A stretch of DNA of 9,807 nt from Rickettsiales bacterium (lineage in GTDB: Bacteria; Pseudomonadota; Alphaproteobacteria; Rickettsiales; JANQQO01): assembly GCA_028289305.1 (NCBI GenBank), contig JANQQO010000094.1, positions 1-9,807 on the forward strand, written 5' to 3'. Numbering within the stretch: position 1 is the stretch's first letter; each line of letters starts with the position of its first letter. The position numbers were made by a program, and so were the translations under genes. Below the pieces are notes generated by a model, which saw only the letters and a program-made list of their open reading frames with translations, had not been told where the DNA came from and searched no databases. This document shows positions 5,998 to 9,807 of this stretch, piece after piece.

Positions 5998-8235
5998 ATG
6001 TCACATATTGATATCGCAGGCCTTTCCGTTGATAAAAACCTCTATGATCTCATAAAAAACGAGGTTGCTCCCGGCACAGATATAGATGCCGGCCAGTTCT
6101 TCACCGCCCTTGCTGATATCGTCACAACACTCGCTCCAAAAAACAGCGAACTCTTAGCCAAGCGTGATGCCATGCGCGCCGCGCTCAATGAATGGCATCT
6201 GCTCTGCCGCGAAGAGAATAAAGCGTTTAGCGAATCATCTCTTATAGAGCACCTTAAAACCATCGGCTATTTTGTTGAAGATAAGGGGGAAATAGATGTT
6301 CGTGAGCAGCAAGAAGGCCCTGATATCGATCCTGAAATCAAAACTATTTCCGGCCCACAGCTCGTCGTACCCATCCAAAATGCGCGCTTTGCCACCAACG
6401 CCACCAATGCCCGCTGGGTCAGCCTGTGGGATGCGTGGTATGGCAGCAATCTCTGGCCTGACGAAGGCGATACGCAAAAAGCTTCTCCCGATGGCAGCGC
6501 TTATAATCCCTCCCGCGGTCAAAAAATCATCGATAAAACCGACACCCTTTTCGAACAAATCTTTCCTTTGGCGCAAGGCAGCCACAGCGATGTCATCGCC
6601 CTCTCCATCCAAGAAAATAACGGCACGCAGCAGCTCCTCTTCGCACTTTCCGATGGCGCGCAAACACCTCTGGCAAAAGAAGAGGCCTTTGTGGGTTATG
6701 CAACAGAAGGCGATGCGCTAAAAACCGTTCTGCTAAAAAATAACAACCTCCATATCGAGCTGCATATCGACCCCAGCCACCCCATCGGCAAGCACCACCA
6801 TGCTTCGATACGCGATGTCGTGATGGAAGCGGCCATCACTACCATTCAAGATTTTGAAGATGCCAATGCCGCTGTCGATGCCGAAGACCTCATCGGCACG
6901 TATCGCAATTGGAATGCCCTCATGCAAAACACCCTCACTGCTGAGGTAAAAAAAGAGCCCGGCGGTGTGCGCCGTCTCCATGAAGATAGGCACTACACCG
7001 CCCCTAATGGCGATTCACTCACACTACCCGGCAGAAGTCTGCTCTTCATTCGCAATGTCGGCCTCCACATGCTAACCGACGCCGTGACCACCGAAGCTGG
7101 CGAGCCCATCCCACAAGGATTCTTAGACGCCATGCTCTCCGCCTTGGCCGTTAAGCACGATATAGCAAAACCCGCTGATGCCCAGCGTAACAGCCGCACC
7201 GGCGCGCTTTATATCGTTAAGCCAAAGCTGCAAGGCCCCGAAGAGGTCTCCGCCACCATCGAGCTTTTTGAAAAAGTCGAAGATGCCCTAAACCTCACAC
7301 GCGGCACCATGAAAATCGGCATTATGGATGAGGAGCAACGCACCACCTTCACTCTAAAAGAATGCATCCGCGCCGCCAAAGGCCGTGCCGTCTTCATCAA
7401 CACCGGCTTTTTAGACCGTACGGGCAGTCTCATCGAGCAACATATGGAAGCCGGGCCCTTCCTGCCCAAGGCTGAAACCAAAACCACCTGGCTGCAGGCC
7501 TATGAAGACAATAACGTCTATGCTGGCCTCCATACCCATCTTTACCAAATGGGCCAGATAGGGAAGGGGATGTACCCCGCACCAGACGATATGAACGGCA
7601 TGATGGAAACCAAGCACGTGCACCCCGAGGCCGGTGCTAATTGCGCCTGGGTGCCGTCGCCCACTATGGCAGCAGCCCACGCAGTGCATTATCACCTCGT
7701 TGATGTAAGCGCCCGCCAGCAAACCCTGCTCGATGCCCCCGCACCTGCGCTGGAAGACCTGGTCTCCATCCCGCTCTTAAATCGCGAACTCACTGCAGAA
7801 GAAATACAAAAAGAGCTCGATAACAATGCGCAGAGCATCCTCGGCTATGTCGTCCGCTGGGTGAATCAGGGCATTGGCTGCTCCAAAGTGCCAAATATCG
7901 ATAACCTTCCCCTCATGGAAGATCGGGCCACGCTGCGCATTTCCAGCCTCCACATTGCCAATTGGCTGCATCATAACATCATCACGCGTGAGCAGGTGGA
8001 GGAAACCTTCACGCGTATGGCAGCCACCGTTGATGCGCAAAATGCCGATGACCCTAGCTATATCCCCATGGCGGGTGACACAGAAGGCCCCGCGTTCCAA
8101 GCCTCGCTAGAGCTAGTATTTGACGCCATCAATCGTGCCAATGGCTACACCGAGCCGGTGCTGCATAAATGTCGTAAAGTAGCTAAAGCCCGTCAGAGTG
8201 ATAACACGCCGCTTTCCGCCGCTTCGGCCTCTTAA
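5998..8235 (+). CDS. glcB: Malate synthase G
   Basis: Malate synthase G (EC 2.3.3.9) condenses glyoxylate with acetyl-CoA to malate and CoA in the cytoplasm, serving the glyoxylate cycle and glycolate/glyoxylate use. The 745 residues fit the single-subunit G isoform (about 720-730), not the shorter A isoform. Family blocks run the full length: GRSLLFIRNVG, KIGIMDEEQRTTFTLKECI, INTGFLDRTG, AYEDNNVYAGLHTHL, AQIGKGM-like GQIGKGMYPAPD, AGANCAWVPSPT, GYVVRWVNQGIGCSKVP, LMEDRATLRISS and NGYTEPVLH. By alignment to the E. coli enzyme, R352, Mg2+ ligands E445 and D473 (28 apart, as in E. coli), C628 and catalytic base D642 match Arg338, Glu427, Asp455, Cys617 and Asp631. A weak CAGG lies 7 bases before the ATG. 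The C-terminus has a small Ser/Ala-rich tail. No isocitrate lyase or glycolate oxidase gene is in the window. The ELM1-family gene follows after 11 bases, so they may be co-transcribed although functionally unrelated. Confidence 0.98.
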   Translation: MSHIDIAGLSVDKNLYDLIKNEVAPGTDIDAGQFFTALADIVTTLAPKNSELLAKRDAMRAALNEWHLLCREENKAFSESSLIEHLKTIGYFVEDKGEIDVREQQEGPDIDPEIKTISGPQLVVPIQNARFATNATNARWVSLWDAWYGSNLWPDEGDTQKASPDGSAYNPSRGQKIIDKTDTLFEQIFPLAQGSHSDVIALSIQENNGTQQLLFALSDGAQTPLAKEEAFVGYATEGDALKTVLLKNNNLHIELHIDPSHPIGKHHHASIRDVVMEAAITTIQDFEDANAAVDAEDLIGTYRNWNALMQNTLTAEVKKEPGGVRRLHEDRHYTAPNGDSLTLPGRSLLFIRNVGLHMLTDAVTTEAGEPIPQGFLDAMLSALAVKHDIAKPADAQRNSRTGALYIVKPKLQGPEEVSATIELFEKVEDALNLTRGTMKIGIMDEEQRTTFTLKECIRAAKGRAVFINTGFLDRTGSLIEQHMEAGPFLPKAETKTTWLQAYEDNNVYAGLHTHLYQMGQIGKGMYPAPDDMNGMMETKHVHPEAGANCAWVPSPTMAAAHAVHYHLVDVSARQQTLLDAPAPALEDLVSIPLLNRELTAEEIQKELDNNAQSILGYVVRWVNQGIGCSKVPNIDNLPLMEDRATLRISSLHIANWLHHNIITREQVEETFTRMAATVDAQNADDPSYIPMAGDTEGPAFQASLELVFDAINRANGYTEPVLHKCRKVAKARQSDNTPLSAASAS

Positions 8236-8246
8236 AACCCGGCCCT

Positions 8247-9188
8247 ATGCTAGTCTGGATCATCTCGGACGACACCGCCCGCGCTGAGCAATCCACCGCC
8301 CTCGCGCATTATCTCACCGATACCGCCCGCCTCCTTTCCGTTGATGAAGTCACAAGGGCAGGGGATCTCACCGCCTATCTTACTTCCCAAGAGTCCTCCA
8401 TCACCTGGCCAGATATCGCCCTTGGTGCAGGTGAGCGCACAGCATCCACCCTGCTTGCCATAAAATCTGCCAACCCCACCACCAAGATCATCTCTATACT
8501 CGATCCCGGGCAACACCACAGCTCATTTGATGCCATCATCATGCCGAGCTATGAACCCCACCCAGAAGGCGCTAATATCCTCACCACCACCGGTCTCATC
8601 AACCGCATCACCCCTGATTACCTTGCGCATACACGCCAAGAATACACGGATGGCGCCTACACCCCTCTCTCAGAGCACGATCTCCCATCTCCGCGCTATG
8701 CTCTGCTTCTCGGTGGCCGCCATGTTGCTGGCAATATCATGCCAGAAGATGCCCTCCATCTTCTTAACACCCTGAACACACTCATCAGCACCACCGGCGG
8801 CTCGCTCCTCATCACCACTAGTCAGCGCACTGACAAAGCCACCACCAGCACCCTGCGCGAGGCACTCCCCACATCTGCCTTTCTTTATGATTACCGTAAT
8901 GATCATTACATAAAAAACCCCTACGAGGCTCTGCTCGCCACTGCTGACACACTCATCGTCACGGGCGATTCCGTCCGTATGTGTTCTGAAGCCTGTTCCA
9001 CTGGCCTTCCTGTTTATATTTTTACCCCTGAACATGCTGATTTCTTCCCCTATGACGCGCTCCATCAAGAACTCTACGCCGCCGGTCTCGCCGCACCATT
9101 TTCTGCTATACACAGCCCCCCTTCTTGGGCAACAATATCTCCGCTCAATGAAGCGCAGCGCATTGCCAACCAACTAAAAACCCGCTAA
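8247..9188 (+). CDS. ELM1-family protein (mitochondrial fission ELM1-like, GT-B-like fold)
   Basis: This 313-residue protein belongs to the ELM1 family (DUF1022), named after plant ELM1, which recruits a dynamin-related protein for mitochondrial fission. The bacterial role is not established; the fold is thought to resemble GT-B glycosyltransferases. Family blocks visible are LGAGERTASTLLAIKSANP (59-77), ISILDPG (82-88), FDAIIMPSYEPHPEGANILT (94-113) with TTGLINRITP after it, ALLLGGRHVAG (152-162) and a C-terminal TLIVTGDSVRMCSEACSTGL (235-254) followed by PVYIF. It has no signal peptide or clear membrane segment, so I expect a cytoplasmic or membrane-peripheral protein. The ATG lies 11 bases after the malate synthase stop without a good Shine-Dalgarno site, and the stop is 3 bases before an LplT/Aas-type transporter gene. 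That tight spacing suggests an envelope-lipid or surface-glycan role rather than a link to glyoxylate metabolism; this is inference from context. Confidence 0.92.
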   Translation: MLVWIISDDTARAEQSTALAHYLTDTARLLSVDEVTRAGDLTAYLTSQESSITWPDIALGAGERTASTLLAIKSANPTTKIISILDPGQHHSSFDAIIMPSYEPHPEGANILTTTGLINRITPDYLAHTRQEYTDGAYTPLSEHDLPSPRYALLLGGRHVAGNIMPEDALHLLNTLNTLISTTGGSLLITTSQRTDKATTSTLREALPTSAFLYDYRNDHYIKNPYEALLATADTLIVTGDSVRMCSEACSTGLPVYIFTPEHADFFPYDALHQELYAAGLAAPFSAIHSPPSWATISPLNEAQRIANQLKTR

Positions 9189-9191
9189 ACT

Positions 9192-9807
9192 ATGCCACTT
9201 CCCACCTTACTCACCACCCGCCGCTTCTTTCCGCTCTTTGCCACACAATTCTTAGGCGCGTTTAATGATAACGTCTTTAAAAATGCCCTCATCATCCTTA
9301 TCACCTACCGTGCAGAAGCCTGGCTCGGCCTAAAACCCCATATGCTCGTCACACTAGCGGCCGGCGTATTCATCCTCCCTTTCTTACTCTTCCCTCCCTG
9401 GGCTGGTCAGCTTGCCGATAAATACGATAAATCCTTGCTCATCCGCCGCATCAAGCTTGCAGAAATCACCATCATGCTCTGCGCCGCAATCGGCTTTTAT
9501 TTGCAGAATATCTGGCTACTTCTCGTTGTTTTATTCTGCATGGGTGCGCAATCTGCCTTCTTCGGCCCGCTTAAATACAGCATCTTGCCAGACCATTTAG
9601 AGAAAAGCGAACTTATGGCGGGGAACGGCCTCGTGCAAGCCAGCACCTATCTCGCCATCCTCCTCGGCACCATCACCGGCGGCCTGTTACTGCTCACTAC
9701 AGAGGGCACAACGCATGTTGCTGTCGCCGTAATATTCCTCGCCCTGTGCGGGTGGTATGCCAGCCGCTTTATCCCCGAAACCAGGCCTGCCGAGCCCAAT
9801 CTCGCCT
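9192..9807 (+). CDS. MFS transporter of LplT/Aas lysophospholipid type, N-terminal part (3' end outside window)
   Basis: The frame is open from the ATG at 9192 to the window edge (205 complete codons). The product starts MPLPTLLTTRRFFPLFATQF and continues LGAFNDNVFKNAL, a signature of the MFS lysophospholipid transporter family (LplT, and the MFS domain of Aas-like fusions). About six membrane segments are visible: near 12-45, 53-75, 90-108, 113-132, 155-175 and 180-197. The loop after TM2 carries an MFS motif A-like GQLADKYDKSLLIR, and FFGPLKYSILPDHL after TM4 is another family hallmark. LplT flips lysophospholipids inward for reacylation by Aas. In many proteobacteria a longer protein fuses this transporter to acyltransferase and acyl-ACP synthetase domains; which form this is cannot be seen. 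The start is 3 bases after the ELM1-family stop with no obvious ribosome-binding site, implying translational coupling. Confidence 0.9.
   Translation, partial: MPLPTLLTTRRFFPLFATQFLGAFNDNVFKNALIILITYRAEAWLGLKPHMLVTLAAGVFILPFLLFPPWAGQLADKYDKSLLIRRIKLAEITIMLCAAIGFYLQNIWLLLVVLFCMGAQSAFFGPLKYSILPDHLEKSELMAGNGLVQASTYLAILLGTITGGLLLLTTEGTTHVAVAVIFLALCGWYASRFIPETRPAEPNLA

Noticed and set aside
6235..6663. 142-codon open frame on the - strand inside malate synthase
   Set aside because: Full-length conserved glcB coding occupies the other strand; such long antisense frames arise from codon bias there.
6296..6721. 141-codon + strand open frame inside malate synthase
   Set aside because: It is an out-of-frame shadow with low-complexity Ser/Pro/Lys composition.
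8670..9173. 167-codon open frame on the - strand
   Set aside because: It is antisense to the conserved C-terminal half of the ELM1-family gene, with no domain signal or ribosome-binding site.
1..9807. CRISPR array, tRNA/rRNA, insertion sequence or prophage elements
   Set aside because: No regularly spaced repeats, RNA gene signatures, transposase-like frames or terminal inverted repeats were seen; gaps between genes are all under 130 bases.

Overview
The window holds seven protein-coding genes, all on the + strand and tightly packed. I saw no RNA gene, IS element, CRISPR array or phage gene. The organism is most likely an alphaproteobacterium. The best evidence is the right-hand block: malate synthase G followed by an ELM1-family protein (a family largely confined to alphaproteobacteria and eukaryotes that acquired it), then an LplT/Aas-type MFS gene. 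The exact order or genus cannot be read from the sequence.

Left block (1-5918) is a signalling and redox module. It opens with the C-terminal part of a sensor histidine kinase cut by the window edge (2-577). That gene overlaps by 8 bases a REC-HisKA protein whose ATP-binding domain looks degenerate (570-1685). A free-standing single-domain response regulator follows (1813-2202), with its own candidate promoter and a terminator-like hairpin. Next is a dihaem cytochrome c peroxidase/MauG-family protein (about 2290-3297). Its stop codon overlaps the start of a large membrane hybrid histidine kinase (3297-5918) with an extracytoplasmic helical domain resembling DAHL, then PAS, HisKA, HATPase and REC domains. 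The peroxidase and kinase are almost certainly co-translated, which suggests a periplasmic peroxide or redox input feeding a phosphorelay.

Right block (5998-9807) is metabolic and envelope related: malate synthase G (glcB, complete, catalytic residues present), an ELM1-family protein 11 bases downstream, and 3 bases after that the N-terminal 205 codons of an MFS transporter of the lysophospholipid transporter (LplT/Aas) type, cut by the right edge. This block looks richer in G+C and in C-ending codons than the left block, with the change near the 5919-5997 intergenic gap.

The most interesting signals are: (i) the one-base overlap joining a periplasmic dihaem peroxidase to a hybrid kinase; (ii) replacement by Val of the distal haem-ligand His of classical bacterial peroxidases, while the catalytic Trp, Gln and Glu are kept; (iii) a histidine kinase-like protein with an intact REC domain and phospho-His but a broken ATP-binding site; (iv) a response regulator with Asn in place of one metal-binding acidic residue; and (v) the ELM1-LplT/Aas gene pair.
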